The position numbers and the translations under genes were made by a program. From an uncultured Lachnospiraceae bacterium (GTDB taxonomy: Bacteria > Bacillota > Clostridia > Lachnospirales > Lachnospiraceae), in the NCBI GenBank assembly GCA_947174615.1, contig CAMWJQ010000057.1, forward strand, positions 1-12,979: 12,979 bases of DNA. Direction: 5' to 3'. The notes under the pieces are model-generated. The model saw nothing but the letters and a program-made list of their open reading frames with translations. It was not told the DNA's origin and made no database searches. Shown here piece by piece: positions 1 through 7,783 of the stretch; position 1 is the first letter of the stretch; every line of letters begins with the position of its first letter.

Positions 1-2936
1 GATGGGTGCTGGAGGATGCACAGACCGTCTACATGCCGGGGGAGAAGCCCAATTTGGACGGGATCTGGCTTCACTGCTATCTGGGCGGCGTCAGTAAAAT
101 ATTGACAAAAAATTATAGAACCAATGCGGATGAAATGGATATGTCTACGCCGGGCGTCAAAAAGTTAAAGGTTTGGTATGAGGATGCGTCAGGTGAGGTC
201 GATCTGTTTGTCATGGAACCCTTTCAGGACGATGATATTGCGCATAAGCGGTACGATTCTTTTGCCTACAGAATAGATAAAAACGGAAAGCTGACCATGA
301 TGGGGTCAACGCCTCGCGATAAGAGCACAGACTGGAGGCGTTCGCAGGATGTATTGGATTCCATAAAAACAGCCAAGGTCGTCATAAGAGGTGCTGATAA
401 TTTCTCGGAACTTCTGTATGGATGCCATAATTTGGAGCATGTGGATTTCAGTGAGACGGAAACCAGGTACGTAGAGAACTTTTCACTGATGTTCTATGAG
501 TGTTACAAGTTAAAAAGTGTGGATCTAAGCGGATTTGACACAAGAAATGCCAGAAGTATGTCCTTCATGTTTGGGGCGTGTAAGAGCCTGAAACATGTGG
601 ATCTGAGCGGGTTTCGCACAGAGAATGTTCATCTTATGTCGAGGATGTTTTATAAATGTGAAGCCTTGGAGCATATAGATTTGAGCAGCTTTGATACAAG
701 GAATGTAAACAGTATGTCGGAAATGTTTTACGAATGCAGGAGTCTGACCAGCGTGAATCTGGATTCTTTGGACACGCGCAACGTCGAGAATCTGCCGAAT
801 ATGTTCCATTGTTGTACAAAGCTGAAAAAGTTGAATCTTGCGAACTTTGATCTGGGTAGCGCCACCGACGCTGATTCGCTGGTGGGGGACTGCAAGGAGC
901 TCGAGGAGCTGTGGACGCCGCGCAATGTGAAAGTCGCGGCTTCGCTCGGCGGGACTTGGTATGATGACAAGGATAACGCCTATACCGAATTTCCACGGAA
1001 CAGAAGTGACAGTGTTCATCTGAGCAAACAGAGAAAAACACAAGAGCAGGAACCGGAAGAAAGCTCAACAGGGGAAGAGAGCTCGTCCGGCGAAGAGCGC
1101 AGCGATCCGGCAGAAAGTTCCTCCAGTGAAGAAAGTTCTTCAAATAAAGAAAGTTCTCCGAATGAAGAAAGTTCTCCAAATAAAGAAAGTTCTCCGAATG
1201 AAGAAAGTGCCTCAGGCGAGGGGAGCAGCGATGCGGAGGAAAGCTCGTCCGGCGCAGAAAGCAGCGATATAGCGGAAAGCTCGTCCGTTGAAGAGAGCAG
1301 CGATGTGGAGGAAAGCTCGTCCGTTGAAGAGAGCAGCGATGTGGAGGAAAGCTCATCCGTTGAGGAAAGCAGCGAGATCGAAGAAAGCTCATCAATTGAA
1401 GAGAGCAGCGATTCAGCGGAAGGCTCGACCAGTGAAGAAAGCAGCGAGGCAGAGGAAAGCTCGTCCAGCGCAGAAAGCAGCGTTCCGGCAGAAAGCTCAT
1501 CCGCTGAAGAAAGTAACGATCCAGCGGAAAGCTCACCGAATGAAGAGAGCTCGACAGTAGAAGAGAGCTCGTCTATCAAAGAGAGTTCGGCAGCTGAAGA
1601 GAGTGAATCCGTCGAAGAAAGTATGTCAAGTGATGATCATACGTCAAGTGAAGAGGCTTCCTCAAGTGAGGAAACTTCCTCGATTGAAGAAAGCCCGTCA
1701 GATGAGGAAAGCGCATCGGGCGAAGAGAGCGGCAGCGAGGCGGAGAGTTCTCCTTACACAGACAAAGAGCGGATTGATTTACAGAAAGCTGGCGGGAAAA
1801 TCTCTGCCATCAAGACAAAAACATATGATGGATTAGCATACACGCCTTCTGTGAAAGTAACTGTGACAGAAGGCAGCAGCAGACGTACACTGACAGAGGG
1901 AACAGACTACAGCGTTATATATCAGCAAAATACTGATGCAGGGCAGGGGACTGCGATTGTACGCGGAAACGGTCTCTATAAAGGAACACTCCAAACGACT
2001 TTTGAGATAACGCCGAAATCCATCAAGAAACTCAAAATTATTACTGGAAGCATGACAACAGACAGCCAGTCAGAGCTGCCCGTTTATGTATATGATGGCA
2101 CAAAGCCTCTCGAAAATGGCAAAGATTACCAGCTTACGTTTGCAGGAGATCTGACAGCAAAAGCATCAAAGACAGCCAAGGTCACCGTCACCGCAGCGGG
2201 GAATTACGAGGGGAGCAGTACTGTAAAACTGACAGTCTATGAGGAGGATGCGTCTCACATCATCAATCCGGAGCATGTGACACTGCAGGCGGAGTCTGTG
2301 CCCTATACAGGAAAGGCATATAAGCCTGCGCTGACGGTCAAAATTGACGGTACGGCACTCAGGGCAAATAAAGATTATAAGGTCCAGTACCAGAATAATA
2401 AAAACGCTGGAACTGCGTATGTCGTCGTTACAGGAAAAGGAGCGTACAAAGGAAAGGCTGTAAAAACTTTTGAGATTACGGCACGCAGCAAGACTGAGGC
2501 AAGCCTGACAATATCAAAGATATCGGATAAGACCTATAACGGAAAGTACCAGAAGCCATCGGTAACGGTCAGGTGCGGTAAGAAAAAGCTGGTAAAGAAT
2601 AAGGATTATATCATCACCTATGAACGAAATCTTCACGCGTCGGCAAACAATCAAAAGGCGCAGGTGACGATTACAGGCATAGGAAATTATGAAGGGGTCG
2701 TGGAGACTGCGGAGTTTATCATCAAGCCCCAGAAGATTTCAAAAGCAGCCGTAAAGGGGACTCATGAGAATCTAACGCTCACTTATGGCAGTAATAAATT
2801 AAAGGAAGGTGTGCATTACACTGTGACATCGGATGCGTCCGGCGCCAGGTCAGGCGGCAAAAAAATGAACATAAAAATTAAAGGGCTTGGTGATTTTGCA
2901 GGATCTGAAATGACGAAAAGTGTCAAGGTGCAATAA
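1..2936 (+). CDS. Large surface protein with 26-residue leucine-rich repeats, Ser/Glu stalk and Ig-like modules (5' end missing)
   Basis: The gene enters from the left edge: the frame is open from base 3 through a GTG at 6, which has no ribosome site, so the true start and any signal peptide lie outside. Numbering from that GTG, residues 133-288 hold six BspA-like leucine-rich repeats of exactly 26 residues (DUF285 / bacterial surface protein 26-residue repeat type), with recurring VDLSGFDT and MF-x-x-C patterns. Residues ~347-583 are almost entirely Ser, Glu, Asp and Ala in an E-S-S-x-x-E rhythm, probably an extended and possibly glycosylated stalk. Residues ~590-976 contain five ~75-85 residue modules of the pattern Y-x-G-x-x-x-x-P-x-V-x-V ... 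K-D-Y-x-x-x-Y ... G-x-G-x-Y-x-G, resembling MBG/YDG-type Ig-like domains. There is no LPXTG motif or C-terminal membrane segment. An adhesin or matrix role is inferred from the architecture; the ligand is unknown. Confidence 0.88.
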   Translation, partial: WVLEDAQTVYMPGEKPNLDGIWLHCYLGGVSKILTKNYRTNADEMDMSTPGVKKLKVWYEDASGEVDLFVMEPFQDDDIAHKRYDSFAYRIDKNGKLTMMGSTPRDKSTDWRRSQDVLDSIKTAKVVIRGADNFSELLYGCHNLEHVDFSETETRYVENFSLMFYECYKLKSVDLSGFDTRNARSMSFMFGACKSLKHVDLSGFRTENVHLMSRMFYKCEALEHIDLSSFDTRNVNSMSEMFYECRSLTSVNLDSLDTRNVENLPNMFHCCTKLKKLNLANFDLGSATDADSLVGDCKELEELWTPRNVKVAASLGGTWYDDKDNAYTEFPRNRSDSVHLSKQRKTQEQEPEESSTGEESSSGEERSDPAESSSSEESSSNKESSPNEESSPNKESSPNEESASGEGSSDAEESSSGAESSDIAESSSVEESSDVEESSSVEESSDVEESSSVEESSEIEESSSIEESSDSAEGSTSEESSEAEESSSSAESSVPAESSSAEESNDPAESSPNEESSTVEESSSIKESSAAEESESVEESMSSDDHTSSEEASSSEETSSIEESPSDEESASGEESGSEAESSPYTDKERIDLQKAGGKISAIKTKTYDGLAYTPSVKVTVTEGSSRRTLTEGTDYSVIYQQNTDAGQGTAIVRGNGLYKGTLQTTFEITPKSIKKLKIITGSMTTDSQSELPVYVYDGTKPLENGKDYQLTFAGDLTAKASKTAKVTVTAAGNYEGSSTVKLTVYEEDASHIINPEHVTLQAESVPYTGKAYKPALTVKIDGTALRANKDYKVQYQNNKNAGTAYVVVTGKGAYKGKAVKTFEITARSKTEASLTISKISDKTYNGKYQKPSVTVRCGKKKLVKNKDYIITYERNLHASANNQKAQVTITGIGNYEGVVETAEFIIKPQKISKAAVKGTHENLTLTYGSNKLKEGVHYTVTSDASGARSGGKKMNIKIKGLGDFAGSEMTKSVKVQ
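402..869 (+). repeat. Six 78-bp units encoding 26-residue leucine-rich repeats
   Basis: Equivalent codons fall at 402, 480, 558, 636, 714 and 792, an exact 78-base period. Each unit encodes a hydrophobic pair plus a Met/Phe-rich start, a conserved Cys at about position 8, then V/I-D-L-S and a D-T-R-N turn. The first and last units are the most diverged, as expected for caps of a solenoid. The strict 26-residue period matches the bacterial surface protein 26-residue repeat (DUF285) family. Confidence 0.85.
1128..1199 (+). repeat. Near-perfect 36-bp tandem duplication in the Ser/Glu stalk
   Basis: Units 1128-1163 and 1164-1199 are 36 bases each and differ at one base (T at 1140, C at 1176). 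Each encodes 12 residues of the E-E-S-S-x-N-K-E-S-S-P-N type. A partial third unit follows. Gain or loss of a unit keeps the frame. Confidence 0.85.
1275..1346 (+). repeat. Perfect 36-bp tandem duplication in the Ser/Glu stalk
   Basis: Units 1275-1310 and 1311-1346 are identical over 36 bases; a diverged third unit starts at 1347. Each codes for a 12-residue E-S-S-S-V-E-E-S-S-D-V-E type block. Perfect identity indicates a recent duplication by slippage or unequal recombination. Confidence 0.88.
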
Positions 2937-3004
2937 GTTCTGTTTGTCTGTATAAAATAATGCTTTCTTCCAAATAATAGTCAATGTTGAAAACAAATAA
3001 ACTT

Positions 3005-3017
3005 AAATCATTGATTT
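3005..3017. promoter_or_regulatory. Short palindrome upstream of the coat-type gene
   Basis: AAATCA, one central T, then TGATTT form a perfect 13-base palindrome ending five bases before the ribosome site (GGAGG 3023-3027) of the gene at 3033. It could be a regulator site or chance in AT-rich DNA. I see no convincing sigma-A promoter and no terminator in the 96-base gap 2937-3032; the gene may use a sporulation sigma factor. Confidence 0.25.
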
Positions 3018-3032
3018 GGAACGGAGGAAAGT

Positions 3033-3491
3033 ATGATCTTAACAGAGAAAGAAATGACAACCGTGAAGGATTTGCAGACACAGGAGAAGGCTTGTATCGA
3101 GAAGTACCAGCGCTATTCCTGTGAGGCGAAGGATACCGTCTTAAAGGATTTGTTCAAGACACTGCAGAGCAAGGAGCAGGAGCACTATGATTCTTTGCAG
3201 CAGGTGCTTGGCGGTACGATTCCTTCCTGCAACTGCAATGACTCAGACGGCAAAAACTATAACCCAAAAGCAACATATGATAAGCTGGGCGACTCTGCGG
3301 ACAAAAAGACAGATAATTTCCTTGCAACGGACTGTATTTCCTCAGAGAAGCTTGTCTCCTCAGAGTACAATACCAATGTATTTTGCTTTAAGGATTCTGC
3401 GATGCGCAAACTCCTCGCAGACATCCAGATCGAGGAGCAGAATCACGCAGAAATGCTGTATAAGTACAAAACTGTAAACGGTATGGCATAA
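3033..3491 (+). CDS. Spore coat protein, CotF-like / ferritin-like fold
   Basis: This 152-residue protein matches the pattern of clostridial coat-F-type proteins, which are four-helix ferritin-like proteins found in or on the spore coat. The sequence shows two halves with the same spacing: Glu18 then Glu48-x-x-His51, and Glu105 then Glu135-x-x-His138. Thirty residues separate the two Glu of each half, which is the ligand pattern of ferritin-like diiron proteins. A Cys-Asn-Cys and a Gly/Asn/Pro-rich linker join the halves (residues ~61-92). GGAGG at 3023-3027, five bases before ATG, fixes the start. It sits between two surface protein genes but has its own ribosome site and resembles neither. 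Metal binding is inferred from the residue pattern; a purely structural coat role is equally possible. Five cysteines (21, 30, 66, 68, 101) plus Cys118 could serve cross-linking. Confidence 0.82.
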   Translation: MILTEKEMTTVKDLQTQEKACIEKYQRYSCEAKDTVLKDLFKTLQSKEQEHYDSLQQVLGGTIPSCNCNDSDGKNYNPKATYDKLGDSADKKTDNFLATDCISSEKLVSSEYNTNVFCFKDSAMRKLLADIQIEEQNHAEMLYKYKTVNGMA

Positions 3492-3690
3492 GGAGAACGC
3501 GGATTTTGTAAAAGGGTATGATGGCGGAAACCAGTTAAAGGAGGACGCACACTTTATGGTGACGCTGGATCTGTCCAAAGCAAACGAAAACAAAGTAAAA
3601 ATTTCGGTGACAGGCATAGGGGATTTCGCAGGTGCTGCGGCGGCTAAGTCTGTAAAGCTGAAATCGTTTATAAGCTGGCAAGCTGAATAA
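3478..3690 (+). pseudogene. Relic of a surface-protein C-terminus (Ig-like module)
   Basis: After the stop of the coat-type gene, a different frame (open from 3478) encodes about 65 residues that align with the last module of the protein ending at 2936. Shared features are Q/K-L-K-E-x-x-H-x-x-V-T, then K-I-x-x-x-G-I/L-G-D-F-A-G and K-S-V-K-L/V. There is no start codon at the left end, so this is the 3' end of a broken paralogue rather than a complete gene. DNA similarity is clearly reduced, so the copy is not recent. An internal ATG at 3556 follows a strong AAAGGAGG (3537-3544) at 11 bases, so a 44-residue peptide could still be made, but the ribosome-site match may be chance since it codes for a conserved L-K-E. 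Confidence 0.75.
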
Positions 3691-3707
3691 ATTTGCCAGC
3701 TTTTTAT
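3672..3707 (+). terminator. Rho-independent terminator
   Basis: A ten-base-pair stem, AAGCTGGCAA (3672-3681) with TTGCCAGCTT (3693-3702), surrounds an 11-base loop and runs into a T-rich tract. The stop codon of the relic (3688-3690) lies in the loop, so the terminator belongs to the ancestral surface gene and now probably ends the coat-gene transcript. Confidence 0.88.
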
Positions 3708-3748
3708 AATCATTTTTACTAAAATTGCTAATTCCTTCCAATTACAGG

Positions 3749-3777
3749 TTTCAAAAAATTCAGGATTGTATTATAAT
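3749..3777 (+). promoter_or_regulatory. Possible sigma-A promoter for the FN3-like protein gene
   Basis: TATAAT at 3772-3777 has TTTCAA at 3749-3754, 17 bases upstream, as a weak -35. It lies downstream of the terminator at 3672-3707 and about 70 bases before the start at 3847. The -10 is perfect but the DNA is AT-rich, so confidence is moderate. Confidence 0.5.
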
Positions 3778-3846
3778 AAAAATAATGACTTAACAGGTCC
3801 TTATAACAGAGTAAAAGGATAAAAATGCGTGAAGGAAGGGATAGAT

Positions 3847-6800
3847 ATGGTTTACAGGATGTTATCAATTTTGCTTTGCAGCTGCCTTTTGGCAGGCAGC
3901 ATACCACAAATTGCGTATGGTGCGGAGGAGACGATTGTGTCTCAGGAAGAGGAGACGAGTGTGCAGAGCGAGGAGGATTCACAGGGCGAACCAGAACATG
4001 AAGAGGAAGCGCCGGAACCTGAGCCAGAACCCGAACCAGAGCCAGAGCCAGAGCCGCCAAGCAGTGAAGCGCCTTCAAGCTCGGAGAGTACCGGCGTTGA
4101 GGAGGTTTCCAGTACGGAGGAACCTTCCAGCACGGAGCATCCAAGTACAGAGGAATCCTCAACCCCGGAAGGAACGGAAAGTGAAGTGCCGTCGAATCCG
4201 GAGCCCGGTACCGAGGCTCCGAGTACAGAACAGCCTTCCGACACCGAGAGTTTCAGCACGGAGGAATCATCCGGCGCCGAAAGTCCAGGCACGGAGGAAT
4301 CGTCCAGCGCCGAGGAATCCAGTACCGAGAGCTCTACGGTAGAGGAGACAGAAAGTTCTACAGCGACCGAAAGCACGGAGGAGGAAACGACCGAAGAAAA
4401 GAGTGCTAAGGAGGAGACGGAAACCACAGAGGAGGAGACCGAGACGACCGAGGAGGAAACAACGACCACGGAGGAACAGACCACAGAGGAGGAGACACTT
4501 CCGGAAGATACAACGGAATTAAAATACGGAAGTATTGAAGCAGTATCGCTGCAATACAATACAGCGCAGTGGTTTCAGTTTACCGCGCCGGAAACAGGCT
4601 ATTATAATTTTTATATAGATGGCGGCAGCACGAGCGACATTTCGCTGTCCGTGTATGATCTGCGCGAGTCCGGCAGCTGTCTAAAGAGCCAAAACTATCA
4701 GAACACCGTGCGCTATGCACTGATGTATCTGGAACAGGGGCAAATCGTGTACCCGGCGCTCACCCTTACAGAAAATGGTCCGATTGTGGGCAAGCAGGTG
4801 CATTTTGGCACAAAGCGCGTCAGCATGGCATCTGTCGAACAGACAGAGGGTGGATACAGGGCATCCGCCGGCAGCTTTACGGCGCAGATTGGATGGAGTG
4901 CCGCAAGCAGGACCGTTACAGCGGATCTGACACTCACCGCAAAGGGCAGTAAGGCATTCAATGAAAGTTATTACTGGCAGATCCGATACGGAAGCAGTGA
5001 GACAGGGTATCAGTATATTGACCAGCAGATTGTGCCGGATGTCAGGAAAGAAAAGATCATAGACGCGCTTGACCCGGGGGTGGAATACAGTTTTACGATG
5101 TATCTGCTCAACGCGGATACGTTTGCGCTGGAAGCAGTGCTCGTGCCAGATGCGGCGGCGATCAAAATGCAGACGGGAAGCTCAAAAGAAAACATTATTT
5201 TCAGAGGAAAACGCGCGGGATATGACAGTATCACACTTGACATTGAGGCGGTTGAAGCCGTGGCAAAATACAGCTACGGTCCCCTCGCGGAGTATGAGAA
5301 AGAAGTGACTGTACAGCGGCAGATCAGCGGTTTGGCAAGTATAACAGTATCAGACCTCGAGCCGGCGACGACTTATTATTTTGAGTTTTATAACGGCAAA
5401 GGCGTCACCTTTGCATACACGACGGTAGACACGAAAAAATATCCGGCAAAGGTCCTGTACAGCGCGAAGCCAGCCGGACCGGATATGATCGCGCTCAAAG
5501 CGGATATTTCTTCCTACGATGGAAAAATTCCGGAATATTTTAATTTATGTTACGAAGTGGCAGATGCCGACGGCAAAATGATCGTCTCGGATATGGAGAA
5601 GATTTCTGCAAAGGGCAGCGAGCAGTGGGCAATCGAGGCAGCTGTGCCAGATCTTGAACACAGTACACAGTATTTCGTCACAATGTGGATTAATGAACCG
5701 GGATATTCGGCGCATTTCAAACAAAAGACACTGAAAGTCAAAACCGACAGAGCGCCGTTTCCGGATGATGCACTGACCGTGGAGATTGCGCAGAATCCAG
5801 ATCGGCTGACAAGGGCGGACTATGTGGTGCGCATAGCAGGTTATCAGGAATCCGTGACGGGAAAGCTGAACTATCGGATGAAGAATGCGCTGGGTGAATA
5901 CAAGACAAACAGCATCAACGTCCGCAATGGCATGGCGAAAGGTTCACTCAATGGGCTTCAGGAGGGAACTGAGTACGAGTATGAAGTTCGAGTAGCAGGT
6001 GTGGTGTGCCGCGGATTTTTTCAGATGGGAGAGGCACGTATTAATCCAGTGCTGACAGATGACACAGGCGCTTATGATTCCATTATTTCATATCGCTTGA
6101 ATCCGTCTGAGCTCACACAGGGCGCATCGTACAGCGCAAAGCTGTATTACTATAACGAAGAGACAAAACTCTATGCAGAGCTTAGGAATAAACTACCGCT
6201 CACAGCGGCAGACAATTACAGGATCGCAACGCAGGCGGCAGAGTATTTTGCACTCTCGCCAGATACACAGTACGGATTTCAGTGGGAATTGTATGAGGGA
6301 ACTACGCTGGTCAACACGCAGTATCAGTTAATCACGACCGGAAAATCTGAGACCTCAGTTGAGCTGACTGCCAATATGGCAGATTCCATCACATGCAGTA
6401 TTGCGCTCAAGGGCAGAACGGAGCACATCTCGCGGGACATTACGCTCTTTGCCTATCTCAAGGAGGAGGACGGGGAGTATCGCAAAGTCGGTTCGAGCTT
6501 TAATCTGTATGCATCAAAGGGCTATCAGACAGCAGGATATACCATCGCCGGACTGGTTGATGAGCGGAGCTATACGGTGTCTTTCAGGGATATCAAAGGA
6601 AAAGAGTATGGCGTATATACTTTTGTCTTTGACGCGAAAATTGACGGCGTGCGCGTGAGCGTTGGCAATCAGATTGCAGGAGCACATCAAATAACCTTGC
6701 AGACCAAGATTGAAGGGGAACCCGCGCCGGGTTCGTATCTGATTCTGTTTTTCAAGGAAAAGGACGAGGAGGATTGGGATATCCGAAGCGTACTGCTTGA

Positions 6801-7734
6801 GGAGAACCAGACGGAGTGCAATTTTGAGCTTACAAGTTATCTGGGAGATGATGTGAATGCCGACAGAATCTATGAATTTGTGTCTGGCATCAGCGATGTA
6901 CAGTATCCGCCGGTCACGGCAGCGCTTGGCGGCGTCTGCTCTGGTGAGATTCTCACGCAGACGGACGGCAGGAGTCTTACGAATGTCACGGCAGGAAGCG
7001 GCTATTCCTATATTTCGATTAAGGCGATGATTACGAATAATCCGATCAATACGAACTCATACATCTATGTGTTTTACAGAGAAAAAGGTGCGGCAGAGTG
7101 GATTAAGAGCAAAAAGAGCTTTATCGTCAGCAATACGACGGGCGGAATGCTGACCTTTATCAATGACCTCAAGCCGGGGACGGAATATGAATATAAAGTG
7201 GCAGTCAGCGACAGCGGTTATGATGTCATGCTCAATGAGATTGAGAAGGACCGACAGGTGTCGGGAAGCATCATGACAAAGGCGCACGACTTTGCGCTGG
7301 ATCTCACAGCCGCTCCGCTGCGGCGGGATACGCCGGGCGTCGCGTTGAGTGTGAGTGCGGACACAAATTCACCGGAAAAAAGTCTCAAGGCAGTGCTGAC
7401 GCTGAACAATGGGGAGACGAGGGAAGTGTTGCTGCAGCAAAGCAAAAATTACCACGCAACGTTGGTGCTGGAGGATTTATCACCCGACGAGCGATATACC
7501 GTGACAAACGCGGAACTCAAAGTGATGGAGACGATCACCGGAAAATGCAGTTACGTGACAGTTGCTTCCTTTGAGCCGGCTTATGAGTTTACCGCGGCGC
7601 CGCGCACAAATCAGGTGAATCTGGTGCGCAGTTATGAGAAAAAATCAGGGCAGTTTTCGCTCTTAAACGGATTTGCACTGCATAATAATTCGGAAATGAC
7701 AGATACTAGGATCAGCCGTCAGGACTATTTCTGA
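3847..7734 (+). CDS. Giant secreted protein: Glu/Ser/Thr/Pro stalk and about nine FN3-like modules
   Basis: The start is ATG 3847, preceded by GGAAGGG (3834-3840) at six bases; an upstream in-frame GTG at 3829 lacks such a site. The 1295-residue protein begins with a Sec signal peptide (hydrophobic residues ~5-18, likely cleavage after Ala-Tyr-Gly at 25). Residues ~27-222 are a stalk of Glu, Ser, Thr and Pro, including seven Glu-Pro pairs. A beta-rich segment at ~223-312 resembles a PPC-type domain. Then a motif L-x-P-x-T-x-Y-x-F/Y recurs at residues 408, 503, 602, 704, 803, 903, ~994 (degenerate), 1108 and 1211. This ~100-residue period is that of fibronectin type III domains. The tail (~1240-1295) is polar with no LPXTG, SLH repeats or membrane helix. 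A role in adhesion or matrix contact is inferred; attachment is unknown. The 49-base gap to the next gene has no strong terminator, so read-through is possible. Confidence 0.85.
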   Translation: MVYRMLSILLCSCLLAGSIPQIAYGAEETIVSQEEETSVQSEEDSQGEPEHEEEAPEPEPEPEPEPEPEPPSSEAPSSSESTGVEEVSSTEEPSSTEHPSTEESSTPEGTESEVPSNPEPGTEAPSTEQPSDTESFSTEESSGAESPGTEESSSAEESSTESSTVEETESSTATESTEEETTEEKSAKEETETTEEETETTEEETTTTEEQTTEEETLPEDTTELKYGSIEAVSLQYNTAQWFQFTAPETGYYNFYIDGGSTSDISLSVYDLRESGSCLKSQNYQNTVRYALMYLEQGQIVYPALTLTENGPIVGKQVHFGTKRVSMASVEQTEGGYRASAGSFTAQIGWSAASRTVTADLTLTAKGSKAFNESYYWQIRYGSSETGYQYIDQQIVPDVRKEKIIDALDPGVEYSFTMYLLNADTFALEAVLVPDAAAIKMQTGSSKENIIFRGKRAGYDSITLDIEAVEAVAKYSYGPLAEYEKEVTVQRQISGLASITVSDLEPATTYYFEFYNGKGVTFAYTTVDTKKYPAKVLYSAKPAGPDMIALKADISSYDGKIPEYFNLCYEVADADGKMIVSDMEKISAKGSEQWAIEAAVPDLEHSTQYFVTMWINEPGYSAHFKQKTLKVKTDRAPFPDDALTVEIAQNPDRLTRADYVVRIAGYQESVTGKLNYRMKNALGEYKTNSINVRNGMAKGSLNGLQEGTEYEYEVRVAGVVCRGFFQMGEARINPVLTDDTGAYDSIISYRLNPSELTQGASYSAKLYYYNEETKLYAELRNKLPLTAADNYRIATQAAEYFALSPDTQYGFQWELYEGTTLVNTQYQLITTGKSETSVELTANMADSITCSIALKGRTEHISRDITLFAYLKEEDGEYRKVGSSFNLYASKGYQTAGYTIAGLVDERSYTVSFRDIKGKEYGVYTFVFDAKIDGVRVSVGNQIAGAHQITLQTKIEGEPAPGSYLILFFKEKDEEDWDIRSVLLEENQTECNFELTSYLGDDVNADRIYEFVSGISDVQYPPVTAALGGVCSGEILTQTDGRSLTNVTAGSGYSYISIKAMITNNPINTNSYIYVFYREKGAAEWIKSKKSFIVSNTTGGMLTFINDLKPGTEYEYKVAVSDSGYDVMLNEIEKDRQVSGSIMTKAHDFALDLTAAPLRRDTPGVALSVSADTNSPEKSLKAVLTLNNGETREVLLQQSKNYHATLVLEDLSPDERYTVTNAELKVMETITGKCSYVTVASFEPAYEFTAAPRTNQVNLVRSYEKKSGQFSLLNGFALHNNSEMTDTRISRQDYF
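4015..4056 (+). repeat. Seven Glu-Pro dipeptide repeats (6-bp units)
   Basis: Seven consecutive six-base units of the form GA(A/G)CC(N) encode (Glu-Pro)7 in the stalk. Several units are identical (GAGCCA at 4021, 4039 and 4045), so the tract may change length in frame. Such Glu-Pro rods are typical of stiff extended spacers in surface proteins. Confidence 0.8.
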
Positions 7735-7736
7735 CG
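7717..7736 (+). other. Small hairpin over the stop codon
   Basis: CGTCAG (7717-7722) can pair with CTGACG (7731-7736) around an eight-base loop. The stop codon TGA (7732-7734) lies in the right arm. No T-tract follows, so it is not a standard terminator; it may do nothing. Confidence 0.25.
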
Positions 7737-7783
7737 ACTGACAGCCCCACATACATAATGCTGGACAAAAGGCAGGGATTTGT

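Noticed and set aside
1128..1346. 36-bp repeats resembling CRISPR repeat length
   Set aside because: The units are directly adjacent with no spacers, stay in frame and encode part of a long protein; no cas genes are present.
634..1579. Long open frames on the minus strand and in another plus frame over the Ser/Glu repeat region
   Set aside because: They are by-products of the 6- and 12-codon periodicity of the real coding frame; their translations are simple repeats with no domain.
3829..3846. GTG 3829 as start of the FN3-like protein
   Set aside because: ATG 3847 has the better-placed GGAAGGG and gives a normal signal peptide directly at the N-terminus.
3847..3925. Lipoprotein signal in the FN3-like protein because of Cys residues in the hydrophobic stretch
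   Set aside because: The Cys residues follow Leu and Ser in an order that does not fit a lipobox; Ala-Tyr-Gly at 23-25 fits ordinary signal peptidase cleavage.
3942..4559. 205-codon minus-strand frame of Ser/Val/Leu repeats
   Set aside because: It is the antisense of the Glu/Ser/Thr stalk of the secreted protein; low complexity and no ribosome site.
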